DNA of 64,000 nucleotides from Chiayiivirga flava (GCF_014202825.1 NZ_JACHHP010000001.1:806001-870000); one strand, 5' to 3'; positions 9,601 to 19,795 are shown, counted from the first letter of the stretch. Translations and numbers: made by a program. The notes: generated by a model not told the origin, from the letters alone.

Positions 9601-12600
9601 CGGCCAGCATGCCGCCGGTCGCGGCCGGGAACACCGGCACCAGATCGACCAGCTGCGCACCGATCGCATCGGACAGCCCCGCGTTGGCCACCGACACCGC
9701 GTACTCGACCGACGTGCCCGCGACCACCGTGCTGCGGTTGTCGGTCTTGTCGATCGACAGGTCCGGATTCGGCTGTAGCGCGTTGCTGTCGGTGGCGGTG
9801 TTGTCGGGTGCGTTGAGTTCCTCTTCCGGCACGCGGGTCTGCGCGGTGACGGTGTAGTCGAGGCTGCCGAGCGCGTTGGGGAAGATTTCGCCGCCGATGG
9901 CGAAGTCCACGTGCCCGTCGGGCGCGATGTCGATCTGCGTCCCGCCCAGCGCCTGCGGGCCCGACACCGGGCACCGCGATCCGCGCTCGCGCGCCCACAC
10001 GCCGATGCCGCCCGCGACGTCGTTCGCGCCGGTGTAGAGCTGCCGCGCGTCGGCCGACAGCGCGAGCGCGGCGGCACCGGTGAGCACCGGCGCGTCGACG
10101 GGCAGGTACGCGTCGAGCTGCACCGGTTCGGTGCCAAGCAGGCTGAAGAGCGCAAGACCGCCGCTGCCGGCAACGTACAGTCGCTTCTGGTCCGGATCGA
10201 ATACAAGCGCACGCGGCTGTACCAGTCCGGAGACGCCGTCGACGCCGTTTTCGATGCTGGCATCGAACGTGAACGCGTTGTCGTCGAACTCGAAAATGCC
10301 GACCTGGTCGCCACCGGCCGCCGCGACGAACACGCGACCGTCGGCCACCAGCATCGACGCCGGATCGAGCAGCGCGTCCGTTTCCAGCTCGAAGTTCTGG
10401 ATCACGTCGGCGAACGCCAGCAGGCCAGTGGCCGGGTTGCGCGCGAATGCGGCGAGCGACTGGTTGTCGCGCGCCACAGCGAACACGGTGAGTCCGTCGG
10501 CGCTCAGCGCGAGGTCGCTGATGCCGTTGAGCCCGTCGACACCGGCCTGGCTCTGGCGCACGAGCCCGAGCGTGGTCAGCGCGCCGTTGCCGGCGTTGAT
10601 GCCGAACACCACGATGGCGTCGTCCAGCGCGCCGGCCGCGTACAGGTGGCGGCCGTCGGCCGAGCGCGCGAGCGCGGTGACGCCGCCGAGTCCGTCGATG
10701 CCGAGTTCGCCGTCCTGGTACTGCGTGACGAAGCTCAGCTCGCCGGTGACCGCATCGCGCGAGAACAGTGCGATGGAGTCGCTGCTGCGACCGGCCACGT
10801 ACAGGTGGCGCGCGTCGCCGGACAACAGCAGGTCGGCGGCGCCGCCGATGCCCAGGACGCCATCGCTGCCGTTCGCATAGAGTCTGCTTTCGGTCAGCCC
10901 GCCGTTGAGCGGATCGCGCCGGTACGCGATCACGGTGCCGGCGCCGTCGCGCGTGCCGGCGGCATAGGCGTGGTTGCCGAGCGGGTCCAGCGCCAGCGCC
11001 TGCACCGTGGATGTGGCGCCGGAATCGAGCACGGACTGGAACAGGTCGAGTACGCCGGGCACCGGCGTCGGACTGCAGGTCCAGGCCACGTCGTAGAGCG
11101 CCGGCGGCACGTTGTCGTGCAGCGTCACCGCGCTGGCGTAGGTGGGTCCGAGATTGGCGATGCGCACGTTGTAGTCGATGCGGTCGCCCGGGATCGACAC
11201 GGTGGCGCCGTCGTCCACCGTCGCCACGAGATCCATCGCCGGCGACAGCACCGTGTTGCCGTCGGTCGCGCTGTTGTTGCTCGGGTCCGGGTCGGATACC
11301 CCGAGCGCGGCCACCGTGGCGGTGTTGACCAGGCGTCCGCCGGCGGTGTTCGACACCACGCCCGTGGCGAGGAAGGTCACGCTGCCGCCGACCGGCAGCG
11401 CGATGCCGTCCTCGTCGATGTTGCCGTTGCCCGACGGCGGACAGCCGCCACCGCCGCCGCCGCTGCAGGTCCACTGCACCGAGGCGAACTGCGACGGGAA
11501 CGGATCGGACACGCGCGCCGACGGCACCGCGCTGGGGCCGTTGTTCTGCACGCGGATCACGTAGGTCACCGCATCGCCGGGCGCGACGCCGCCGAGGCCG
11601 TCGAAGATCACGTCGGCGTAGGCCAGATCGCTGGTGTCGGGCTGCGGCGCGGGATCGCGCACGAACGTGGCCAGCGCGTTGTCGATGGACGACACCGCGT
11701 AGAGCTGCTCGCCATCGGGCGAAACGATCACGTCGGCGACGCCGTCGAGGCCAAGCACCTGTCCGCCGGTCAGCGGCGCCTCGTCGCCGAGCGTCACCAC
11801 GCCCGCGAACGCCGGCACGCCGCTGGCGGCATCCACGGTGAAGCGCGCGATGGCATCGGCCGACGCGCCGGCAACGTAGATCGCCGCGCCGTCCGGGCTC
11901 CGGCGCAGGCGCGTCGCGCCGGTCACGCCACTGCCGGACACGGCCTGCGCGAAGGTCAGCGCGCCGGTGCCTGGGTCGCGGGTGAAGTGCACGAGGTTGC
12001 CGCTGCCGGCGGCAAGCACGTACAGGTGCGTGCCGCTCGCATCGAACGCCAGCGCGCGCACGCCGCCCATGCCGCTGACGCCGCCGGCGTCGTTGAGCAG
12101 GCGCGAGACGAAGCCGAGCTGGCCGAAGCCGGAACTGCCCGGATTCGGATTACGCGTGAACAGCGCCACGCTGTCGGCGCCGGCGCCGAGCGCGTAGACG
12201 TGTTTGCCGTCGGGCGAGGCGATCACGTCGATCGGCGCCAGGATGCCGTCGACGCCGCCGACGCCGTTCTGCACCACGCTGCGGTAGGTCAGTGCGCCGA
12301 ACGTCGCGGATGCAGGCTCCGCGTCGCGCGCGAACAGCGCGATCGCGTTGGAGAACTCGCTCGCCACGTACAGGTGCAGGCCGTCCGCGCTCTGCGCGAC
12401 CGCGCGCGCGCCGGACATGCCTGCGACGCCGAGCACGCCGTTCTGGTCCAGGTCGATCGGATCGAGCGTGCCGTCGCCGCGCGCGAAGGACACGATGGCG
12501 TTGTCGACCTGGCCGACGGCGTAGACGTGGGCGCCGCCGTGCGCGAGCAGCACGTCGCTGACGCCACCGAGCCCGGCGACACCGCCCACGCCGCTGCGCA

Positions 12601-15600
12601 CCACATTCGCGAAGCGCACGCGGCCGAAGTCCGGCAGGCCCGGATCGGCCTGACGGCGGAACACGCCGAGCGCGTTGTCCTGCGCCGCCGCGACGACGAA
12701 TCCGTCGGCATCGCCATCGATCGCGACCGCGCCGGAAAGACCGTCGAATTCGGCCAGGCCGTCGTCCTTGGTGATCGACAGATCGGCGACGCTCGAAATC
12801 ACGTCGACGTCGCTCGCGGCGTCGTTGCCCGGGTTGTCGTCGGAGTTCGACTGCACGCTCGCGTCGTTGCGCAGCGGGCACGCCAGATCGCTGCGCACCC
12901 GCACCGTGATCTCGAACGACAGCGTGCCGCCGGCGGCGATGTCGACCGGCACCGCGTCGAGCGGACCGCTGCCGCTGGGCGGACAGAACGAATCCACCTG
13001 GCGCCGGAACTGCACCACCGCCCCCTGCAGCGTGCCGGCGACGTAGACCTGATTGAGCGCATCGTCGACGACGATGCCGGTGGCGCCGGCAAGGCCGTCG
13101 ATGTCGCTCGATTCATTGGTGCGCTGCCCGAGGTAGCGCAGCGAACCGTCGCTCGGATCGCGCGCGAACCAGGCCACCGACGCGCCGCCCTGCCCGGTGA
13201 CGTACAGATGCCGGTCGTCGGCGGTCAGCGCGGCGCGGCGCGGCGTCAGCAGACCCAGTGTGCCGGCGCTGTCCTGCACCACGCTCGATGCCAGCGCGAG
13301 ATTGCCGAAACTGCCGCCGGGCACGATCATCCGCCGCAGCACCACCACGCGGTTGGCATTGGCGACGGTGAGATAGAGGAATTCGCCGCTGCTGTCGAAC
13401 ACGCCGGACGACACGCCGTCCAGCGGCACCGCGAGATCCGCGCCGCTGCGCGCGCTGCGCCACGAAAGTTCGCCGGTGGCGGTATCGCGCTTGAAGACGA
13501 TCACCGTCGCGCCGGAGCCCGACAGTGCGTAGAGATGCTCGCCGTCGGGCGACACCACGGTGAATTCGACGTCGGCAAGACCGGCGACGGTGTTGCCGGC
13601 ATCGTCCGGATCGTTGACGCCGTTCTGTTCGCTTTCCAGATACGTCAGCGCGCCGGTGGTGGCGTTGCGCGCGAACACCGCGATCGCATCGTCGTTGGCG
13701 CCGGCCACGTAGAGATGCGCGCCGTCCGGGCTCAGGGCCACGTGCAGCGCCTGGTCCAGCCCCACGATGCCGCGTTTCACCTCGACCAGTTTTGCGGTCT
13801 CGCCGGTGGGCGGATGGATCGCGTACACCGTCACGCTGTCGGAAATCCGGCTGGCGACGTACAGGAACTTTCCGTCCGCGCTCGCGACGACGCTGCGCGC
13901 GCCTTCGAGCGAATCCACCGCGCTGCCGCCGAGCGGCGCGCCGTGGCGGATCTGCAGCGCCTGCGTGAGCGTGCCGTCGACTGGATCGCGTGCGAACAGC
14001 GTCACGTTGTTGTCGAGCACGCTCGCGGCGGCGAGATAGGCCGGATGCGGCCCGGCGCCGTCGCTGTCGGCCAGCAGGGTCACGCTCGCGACCCCGCCGA
14101 GCGCGCCGGTGCCGACGTCGCCGCCGAAACGCGCGTCGACGAAATCGAGCGCGCCGGAACCGCTCGCGATGCACGTCCAGAGCGCGGTCTGCGGCTCGAA
14201 GCCCGAGGCGCAGCCGGGCGCGCCTTCGGCATCGAACAGATCGGTCACGAGCACCGGATGGCCGGGACCGTTGACCACGTTGCTCGGCCCCGCGTTGCGC
14301 ACGTCGAGCGTGTACGTGACCGTTTGCCCGCCGACCACCGACACCTGGTCGTTGGTCTTCTCGATCGACAGGTCGCCCGACACCTCGAGCGTGCTGGTGT
14401 CGGTGGAGCTGTTGTTGCCGGTGTCCGGATCGTCGACGCGCTCGGGCGGCGCGACGGTGGCGGTGTTGGACAGCGTGCCGGTGGCGCCGGGCAGGATCGA
14501 GGCCGTGGCGGTGTAGACCAGGGTGCCACCGACGCCGATGTCGACCAGATCGTCGATGTCGCCGGCGCCGCTGACGCTGCACGAGGAACCGGTGCCGACC
14601 GCGAACGACGCCAGCGCGCCATCGCCGAAGCCCGCTGCATAGACGTTGCGCGAATCCGGGCTGACCGCCAGCGCGTAGACCGCGTTGATGCCGTCGACGC
14701 CGTCGGCCTCGTCGCTGCGCACCTCCACCGGATCGAGTGCGCCGAAACGCGCGCTGCTGCGGTTGAGATCGCGATCGAGCACCAGCACGCTGTGGCTGAA
14801 CTGCGCCGCCACGTAGACGCGCTTGCCGTTCGGCGAGACGGTGATGTCGCGCGGGCCGACGAGCTTGGCGAAGCCGGCGCCTGCGTTGTTGTACTGGAAC
14901 AGCGGACGCACCGTGCCGTAGGCCAGGCTGGTCGGATCGGTCACGCGCTGCAGCACGTGGATGCGGTTGCTGTTCTGGCCGACGATGTACACGTGATGGA
15001 CGATCGAACCCACGCCCGGATCGCCGCTGTCCACCGCAGGCGGCATCGCGATCGCCATCGGCCGCTCGTTGCCGCCCAGCACCAGCGACTGCAGGAAGCT
15101 CAGGCGTCCGAACGCGGCGCTCAGACTGTCCGCGTTGCGGTTGAACACCACCACCGCGTTCGAGGTGACGCCGACGCCGAGCACCTGCGCGCCGCCGTCG
15201 AGCACCTGCAGATCGCGGATGCCCGCCATGCCGGACACGCCCACGTCGCTGCCGCGGATCACGCTGTCCCAGGTCATCTGCAGCGTGACCGCATCGCGGC
15301 GGAACACGCCGATCGAGGCTTCGAACGAGCCTGCCACGTACACCGAACGGCCGTCGCCGCTGAGTGCGATGCCCTGCGCACCGAGCAGACCGTCGACACC
15401 GCCGACGCCGTCCCGGAACGTCTGCGTCTGGCCGCTGCCGGCGCGCAGCTGGCCGAAGGCGGCGTCGTTTTCGTCGTCGACGCGGCGGAACCAGGTGACG
15501 CTGTGGTTCTCCTCGCTGCTGACGAACAGGGCCTTGCTTTCGGCATCGAGCATCAGCCGGCTGGGGCGCGCGAGTCCGGCGAATCCGGCGTCGGAACTCG

Positions 15601-18600
15601 AATAGCTGGCGAGGAAGGTCAGGTGCCCGCCGGCCGTGTCGGTGGTGAAGCCGGCATTCGGATTGCGCGCGAACACGGTCAGCGACTCGTCCTGCAGGCT
15701 GAGCACGTAGACGTGCGCACCGTCGTGGCTGACCACGGTATCGACCGGCGCGAGCATGCTGTCGATCGTCGGCGGCTGGCTGCCGCCGCCGTACGCGTCG
15801 CCCTGGCGGTCGTCCTCGACGAAGGCGAACAGCGGATCGGGCGCGCGCCGCTGGAACACGAGCAGCTGCTGCGCCGGTGTCACGCCGGACGCGGACGCGA
15901 CGAGCACATGGCGGCCGTCGCCGCTGACCAGCACGTCCGACGGCGCCAGCAGCGCCGGATTGTCGCCGCTGCCGAAACGCTCCTCGACCGGCGTGCCGCC
16001 GCTGCCGGACAGTCCGCCGCTCGAGGTGTTGCGGCGGCTCGTGAACAGCAGGTCCGCGTCGCGGTTGCTGCCGAGTACGTGTTCGCCGTCGGGCGCAACC
16101 GTCAGACGCACATCGCCCGAGAACGCGGTGTCGCTGTAAACGATGCGGCCGACCTCGTCCGACGACGGCACGCCGAGTGTGCCCTGCCAGGTCGCGAGCA
16201 CGAGCGTGCCGGCGCCGCCCACGGCGATGTAAAGATGCTTGCCTGACGGCGGCAGCGCGAGATCCGTGATGCCGGGCGTGACGTCGGCGACCAGGCTGTC
16301 GACCAGGCTCAGTCGCCCGAGCGGCGTGCTGCCCGGCGTGGTGTTGATCGCGAAGCGTGCGACGCCGCCGCCCGTGGTCGACGCGACGAACAGCATCGCG
16401 TCGGCAAGCGAGATCGCCATCGGCCCCGGCGCGGCGGGCACGCCCTCGGTCTGCGGCGGATCGGTCGCCAGCACGAACAGCGGCAGGCCGCTCACCGCAT
16501 CGCGGCGGTAGATCGAGATCTGCTCGCCACCGCTGACATAGAAGTGCGTCGCGGTCATCACGATGCGGCGCGGCGTGACCGGCAGCCCCGCGCTCACCGC
16601 GCCGGCGAACGACAGCCGCCCGTAGGCCGGATCGGCCGGATTGGTGACGCGGTTGAATGCGACGATGGAACTGGGTGCGCCGGGCGGCGACGCCGGCGCA
16701 TGCGACAGCACGAACAGCATCGCGCCGTCCGGACTCAGCACCAGGTCCACCGGATTGCGCATGCCGGTGACGGTGGCGCCCGAATCGCTCACGTCGTTGA
16801 TGCCGTCGGTTTCGGTCTCGATCTGTGCCACGGCGCCGAAGCCCAGCCCCGGCACCTGGTTGCGGTTGAACACGAACACGCGGTTCTCGCTCGAACCGAT
16901 CTCGTACACGTGGCGGCCGTCGGCGCTCATCACCGCGGCGTGGCCGGCGGTGCCGGCCGAGCCTGCAAGCGCGAGGAATTCGAGGTTGCCGGGCACCGGC
17001 GTCGTGGCGCGGCAGGTCCAGCTGACGTTGTCGAGCTGCGGCGGAAAACTGTCCTGCACGCGTGCGCCGAATACGTCATCCGGACCGTCGTTGGTGACGG
17101 TGATCGAGTACTCGGTGCTGCCGCCAGGCGTTACGCTGCTGCGGTTGTCGGTCTTGTCGATCGCAAGATCCGCGTCGCCGCCGAGGCCGGAGGTGACGCT
17201 GGCGGTCTGGGTGACGCCGTTCCAGTCGAGCGTGGCGGTGTTGACGATCGGCTCGCCGGTGGGGAACTCCACCGTCGGCACGCGCACGTCGAAACGGAGC
17301 TGGCTGCCGGGCGCGAGATCGACGTCCGCGTCGAGCGGGCCGGTGCCGCTCGCCGGACAACCGGCGCCGGCGGGACCGGCGAGCGGCTCGCAGGTCCAGC
17401 TGGCGTCGGCGCTCGCGAGTTGCACGTCGTCAAGCGGGTCGGCCACGTTGACCTGCGCGAAGCTCGGGCCGCTGTTGGACACCGTCACGCGATAGTCGAG
17501 CAGGTTCGGCGTCACCGTGTCGTCGAGTTCGAGCAGCGATTTGGCGATCGTGAGCCCGGCCTGCGGCACGAGCAGCGTGTCGGCATCGGCGTCGGCATCG
17601 TTGGCCGCGTTGACATCGGTGATGCCCGGCGGCAGCGACGAGGCGACATCGAATTCCAGCGTGCCGGTGGCGCGCGGGTCGAGGCGACCGCGCAGGGTGA
17701 ACACGACTTCGCCGCCGCTCGGAAGATCCACGTGCGCGTCGATGCCGTCGGCAATGACCGGGGCGGTCGGCGCCGACACGCCGCAGACGCTGCTGTTGGT
17801 GTTGCAGCAGGCGCCGCCGGTGGCGCTGCATTGCCAGCTCGACGTGCCGGCGGTGAAGCCGGCCGTGGTGGCACCCGCGAACACCGGCAGCAGGCCGCTG
17901 ACGGCCACGTTGTTGGCCGCGATGAAGCCACCGTTGCGCACCCGCACGGTGTAGGTGTGATCGACGCCGGGCACCGCGGCGAGCACGCCGTCGTCGGTGA
18001 TCACGCCGACATCGGTGCCCACGGTCACGTTCACGGTCGCGGTGCTGGTGCGCGTGTCGGCGGTGCCGACCAGTTCGAGCGACGGCGACAGCGACACCGT
18101 GGCCGTGTTGCCGATGGCGGTGGTCACCGACGGCGCCACGGCGGCATTCACCACCATCGTGCTGGAGCTGCCGGCGGTGAGCTTGAAGGCGCGGTTGGCG
18201 AAGCTGCCGGTGCCCGAGGTCAGCGGCACCGGGCAGTTGTCGATGCCGTAGTCGCCGTCGACGGTGGCGCTCCCGACGCAATAGCTCCAGCACGGCGTGG
18301 CGGCGGACGCGCATTGCGGCGGCGGGCTGCCGACGATGCCGCTGGCGAAGGTGTCCGAGAGCAGCGCGCCCTCTTCTGCATTCAGCGCGCCGATATCGCT
18401 CGGGCCGAGGTTCTCGACGGTGATCTCGTAGCTGAAGTACGACCCCGGCGACACCGTCGCCGACGCCGCCGGCGGCGTCGCCTCGCTCACGCGCACGAGC
18501 TTGGTCACGCGCAGCGCGGCCTGGCGCAGGATGCTCAGCGACACCGTGGCGCTGTTGTCGCTGCCGTCGATGTCGTTGGCGGCCGTGGGCACGGTGACGG

Positions 18601-19795
18601 TGGCGAGGTGTTCGAGCGGCAGCGGCGGGTTGTCGGTCTGCACCATCGACGAGGCGTAGGCCACGTCCACGGTGTAGACCGCGGCGCCGCCGGCGGGCAG
18701 CGCCAGGCTCGCATGCGCGATGTTGCCGCTGCCGCTCGACGGGCAGGTGGCGCCGCCGGAGCCGGCACAGCTCCACTGGCTCACCGTGACGCCGGCCGGC
18801 GCGGTATAGGCCGCGCCGACGCCGGTGGCGCCGTCGGGCCCTGCGTTCGCGACGGTGAAGGTGAAGCTGCCGGTGGCGCCCGGGGTGTAAGTGGTGGCGG
18901 CCGAAGCCATCGCGATCGACACGTCGCTCGCGGCGACCCGCGTGCTGCTGACGGAGAGCGCCGGCGCAAGGCCGGTCACCGACGCATTCACCACGAGCGG
19001 CGAGCCGGTCGCGCCGAAGGCCCACACGATGTTGCTCGCGGTCAGCGTGATGCTGCCGCCGACCGGCACCGTCACGTTGTTGCGGGTGAAATTGGGCGCG
19101 GTCAGCGCGCCGGAACCGCAGTTGGCGCCCGAGCTCGTCGCGCAGCTCCAGCTGCCGGAGGCCGCCGCGCCGGCGGGGAAAGCCACAGACACGGTCGTCG
19201 CCGGCGTGGGGTCGACGCCGGTGTTGCGCAGCGTCAGCACGTACGGCCCGGTCGCCGGCTGGCCGGCCTGGTAGGTCGCCGGGCCGGTGAACGTGGACGT
19301 GGAGAGGTCCGGTGCCGGAATGCGCGTGCTGCTCACGCTCAGCGCGGGCGCGATGCCGGTGACCGACGAACCCACGGTCAGCGGCGTGCCGCTCGCGGCC
19401 AGCGCCCAGGCCACGTTGCTCGCGGTGAAGGTCACCGTGCCGCCGGCCGCGACCACCACGCCGGTGCGGCTGAAGCTCGCCGCGCCGAGCGCGCCGGTGC
19501 CGCAGGCGCCGCCGGCGCTTGCCACGCAGCTCCAGCTTCCGGCGCTGGTGGAACCGGCGGGAAACGTCACCGCCACCGGAATCGCGGCCGTGGGATCGTC
19601 GCCGGTGTTGCGCAGGGTCAGCACGTAGCTCGCGCTGGCCGGCTGGCCGGGCTGGTAGCTTGCCGGGCCGGTGAAGGTGGAATCGCCCAGGTCCGACGCG
19701 GCCTGCGCCTGCGTGCCCGCGAACAGTCCGAGCAGGACGACGAAGCCCCGCAGGGCCCGGGAAATCGCGCGTACGCGTCTGGATCGCTTGATCAC
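6620..19795 (-). CDS. Giant secreted protein, 4,391 aa, with DUF11 modules and inserted beta-propeller blocks
   Basis: I chose a GTG start at 19795 because it yields a basic N-terminus followed by a hydrophobic core ending GTQAQA, a clear signal peptide; the frame is open further upstream but without such a leader. About 16 DUF11-like modules are visible, most with 'D-L-x-I-x-K', 'T-Y-x-I-x-V-x-N-x-G-P-S' and 'NTATV' strands. Five stretches resembling lactonase/YVTN-type propellers lie at roughly residues 940-1740, 1875-2275, 2350-2720, 2915-3280 and 3405-3770, with repeated 'LSADGRHLYVAG...DNSI..F.RD' blades. Four of them sit between the two cysteines of a DUF11 module. The C-terminus carries IFSDGFE, a short motif near the end. 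It heads the operon. A role in adhesion or as a surface fibre is inference only. Confidence 0.9.
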   Translation of the reverse strand: MIKRSRRVRAISRALRGFVVLLGLFAGTQAQAASDLGDSTFTGPASYQPGQPASASYVLTLRNTGDDPTAAIPVAVTFPAGSTSAGSWSCVASAGGACGTGALGAASFSRTGVVVAAGGTVTFTASNVAWALAASGTPLTVGSSVTGIAPALSVSSTRIPAPDLSTSTFTGPATYQAGQPATGPYVLTLRNTGVDPTPATTVSVAFPAGAAASGSWSCATSSGANCGSGALTAPNFTRNNVTVPVGGSITLTASNIVWAFGATGSPLVVNASVTGLAPALSVSSTRVAASDVSIAMASAATTYTPGATGSFTFTVANAGPDGATGVGAAYTAPAGVTVSQWSCAGSGGATCPSSGSGNIAHASLALPAGGAAVYTVDVAYASSMVQTDNPPLPLEHLATVTVPTAANDIDGSDNSATVSLSILRQAALRVTKLVRVSEATPPAASATVSPGSYFSYEITVENLGPSDIGALNAEEGALLSDTFASGIVGSPPPQCASAATPCWSYCVGSATVDGDYGIDNCPVPLTSGTGSFANRAFKLTAGSSSTMVVNAAVAPSVTTAIGNTATVSLSPSLELVGTADTRTSTATVNVTVGTDVGVITDDGVLAAVPGVDHTYTVRVRNGGFIAANNVAVSGLLPVFAGATTAGFTAGTSSWQCSATGGACCNTNSSVCGVSAPTAPVIADGIDAHVDLPSGGEVVFTLRGRLDPRATGTLEFDVASSLPPGITDVNAANDADADADTLLVPQAGLTIAKSLLELDDTVTPNLLDYRVTVSNSGPSFAQVNVADPLDDVQLASADASWTCEPLAGPAGAGCPASGTGPLDADVDLAPGSQLRFDVRVPTVEFPTGEPIVNTATLDWNGVTQTASVTSGLGGDADLAIDKTDNRSSVTPGGSTEYSITVTNDGPDDVFGARVQDSFPPQLDNVSWTCRATTPVPGNLEFLALAGSAGTAGHAAVMSADGRHVYEIGSSENRVFVFNRNQVPGLGFGAVAQIETETDGINDVSDSGATVTGMRNPVDLVLSPDGAMLFVLSHAPASPPGAPSSIVAFNRVTNPADPAYGRLSFAGAVSAGLPVTPRRIVMTATHFYVSGGEQISIYRRDAVSGLPLFVLATDPPQTEGVPAAPGPMAISLADAMLFVASTTGGGVARFAINTTPGSTPLGRLSLVDSLVADVTPGITDLALPPSGKHLYIAVGGAGTLVLATWQGTLGVPSSDEVGRIVYSDTAFSGDVRLTVAPDGEHVLGSNRDADLLFTSRRNTSSGGLSGSGGTPVEERFGSGDNPALLAPSDVLVSGDGRHVLVASASGVTPAQQLLVFQRRAPDPLFAFVEDDRQGDAYGGGSQPPTIDSMLAPVDTVVSHDGAHVYVLSLQDESLTVFARNPNAGFTTDTAGGHLTFLASYSSSDAGFAGLARPSRLMLDAESKALFVSSEENHSVTWFRRVDDENDAAFGQLRAGSGQTQTFRDGVGGVDGLLGAQGIALSGDGRSVYVAGSFEASIGVFRRDAVTLQMTWDSVIRGSDVGVSGMAGIRDLQVLDGGAQVLGVGVTSNAVVVFNRNADSLSAAFGRLSFLQSLVLGGNERPMAIAMPPAVDSGDPGVGSIVHHVYIVGQNSNRIHVLQRVTDPTSLAYGTVRPLFQYNNAGAGFAKLVGPRDITVSPNGKRVYVAAQFSHSVLVLDRDLNRSSARFGALDPVEVRSDEADGVDGINAVYALAVSPDSRNVYAAGFGDGALASFAVGTGSSCSVSGAGDIDDLVDIGVGGTLVYTATASILPGATGTLSNTATVAPPERVDDPDTGNNSSTDTSTLEVSGDLSIEKTNDQVSVVGGQTVTYTLDVRNAGPSNVVNGPGHPVLVTDLFDAEGAPGCASGFEPQTALWTCIASGSGALDFVDARFGGDVGTGALGGVASVTLLADSDGAGPHPAYLAAASVLDNNVTLFARDPVDGTLTQALQIRHGAPLGGSAVDSLEGARSVVASADGKFLYVASRISDSVTVYAIHPPTGETAKLVEVKRGIVGLDQALHVALSPDGAHLYVAGANDDAIAVFARNATTGALTYLESEQNGVNDPDDAGNTVAGLADVEFTVVSPDGEHLYALSGSGATVIVFKRDTATGELSWRSARSGADLAVPLDGVSSGVFDSSGEFLYLTVANANRVVVLRRMIVPGGSFGNLALASSVVQDSAGTLGLLTPRRAALTADDRHLYVTGQGGASVAWFARDPSDGSLRYLGQRTNESSDIDGLAGATGIVVDDALNQVYVAGTLQGAVVQFRRQVDSFCPPSGSGPLDAVPVDIAAGGTLSFEITVRVRSDLACPLRNDASVQSNSDDNPGNDAASDVDVISSVADLSITKDDGLAEFDGLSGAVAIDGDADGFVVAAAQDNALGVFRRQADPGLPDFGRVRFANVVRSGVGGVAGLGGVSDVLLAHGGAHVYAVGQVDNAIVSFARGDGTLDPIDLDQNGVLGVAGMSGARAVAQSADGLHLYVASEFSNAIALFARDAEPASATFGALTYRSVVQNGVGGVDGILAPIDVIASPDGKHVYALGAGADSVALFTRNPNPGSSGFGQLGFVSRLLNDAGGVSGMGGVRALAFDASGTHLYVLAAGSGNLVHFTRDPGTGALTFAQAVSGSGVTGATRLRRSPDGAAIYVAGASADAIARFTVDAASGVPAFAGVVTLGDEAPLTGGQVLGLDGVADVIVSPDGEQLYAVSSIDNALATFVRDPAPQPDTSDLAYADVIFDGLGGVAPGDAVTYVIRVQNNGPSAVPSARVSDPFPSQFASVQWTCSGGGGGGCPPSGNGNIDEDGIALPVGGSVTFLATGVVSNTAGGRLVNTATVAALGVSDPDPSNNSATDGNTVLSPAMDLVATVDDGATVSIPGDRIDYNVRIANLGPTYASAVTLHDNVPPALYDVAWTCSPTPVPGVLDLFQSVLDSGATSTVQALALDPLGNHAYAAGTRDGAGTVIAYRRDPLNGGLTESRLYANGSDGVLGIGGAADLLLSGDARHLYVAGRSSDSIALFSRDAVTGELSFVTQYQDGELGIDGLGGVTALARSADGRHLYAAGALDDAIVVFGINAGNGALTTLGLVRQSQAGVDGLNGISDLALSADGLTVFAVARDNQSLAAFARNPATGLLAFADVIQNFELETDALLDPASMLVADGRVFVAAAGGDQVGIFEFDDNAFTFDASIENGVDGVSGLVQPRALVFDPDQKRLYVAGSGGLALFSLLGTEPVQLDAYLPVDAPVLTGAAALALSADARQLYTGANDVAGGIGVWARERGSRCPVSGPQALGGTQIDIAPDGHVDFAIGGEIFPNALGSLDYTVTAQTRVPEEELNAPDNTATDSNALQPNPDLSIDKTDNRSTVVAGTSVEYAVSVANAGLSDAIGAQLVDLVPVFPAATGGMLAGASAWTCDANVPLAFVDERSAASHPAIAGIGELAVTTDRARLYATNAATNSLLVFELDALGDLGTPLVIANGSTLGEATVSGLGGASNVAVSADGRHVLVTGASDNSLVVFARDPETGAHTFVQKLTSGSGAVAGLQGPAQVLLSADDTFVYVAAPAADSIAVFRRDALTGLLTFVERVRDGFGTIQPDSNVIRGVRRLHLARDGAQLYAVAPTSNAITTFDIDASSGRLTYRQVIRSGAVAAIAAVRDLVAAPGDGYLYALGSGGIAMFARGGDGRLAHVASTPHAADVAQPTALRLDTHGSRLYLADAGGAVHVYARDWASGAIEHRTRYAAPGSALAAPAALLVVPGLADLYATTPGAGGGIVQLDERALSRCLVGAAQDDTMQLAIDLGATGSADLAFAGTVHPSARGTLVNTASITPASGADPDTANNSATDSTDILVVSDLAIAKTAPADGVAGEPIAYTLQVSNAGPSDALGMRVADDLPSALLDASWTCVASGAATCPAGGNGDLDFAANLPVGETLEIVVQARIDPAFVGMLDNTALVVPEAGATDPSPADHSASAATQVIQVADVSVSKSNGVDSVIAGTTTQYVIDIANAGPSDAPLVRVLDPQAAALRDVAWTCAGSGGATCPASGLGGIAFDSYLPAGESLHIVVDARVRPSAIGTVVNRVDAQVTAPTVEPATANNSAIDTDAVLVHPDLTVALHDPLDPFDPDGVIDLPYVATVTNLGPSDARDVVLDLGFSANIRQTVEGPCALAFGSALRCDVGSVPAGASIDIPLAFRSLPDAPATLTIDGVVATSDDELVLGNNAATQATQLLNGGDLMVSIDDGERAVVPGEVLTYRIEIVNIGSEAVADAAIAMPQAAELVDATWTCTGGGCSAGSGGLVDTIDLASGGRAIYTWTATVDPTIDPSTPRQIVQTVAATVQPGGDINPDNNAAVDIDVIQFLIFSDGFEIDTADRFAVVRSLLKRACAPDAVDCGVLPGGGGR

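Noticed and set aside
9911..16246. A 2,111-codon open frame on the plus strand
   Set aside because: It lies wholly antisense to the giant DUF11/propeller gene and mirrors its repeats; there is no domain and no ribosome binding site.
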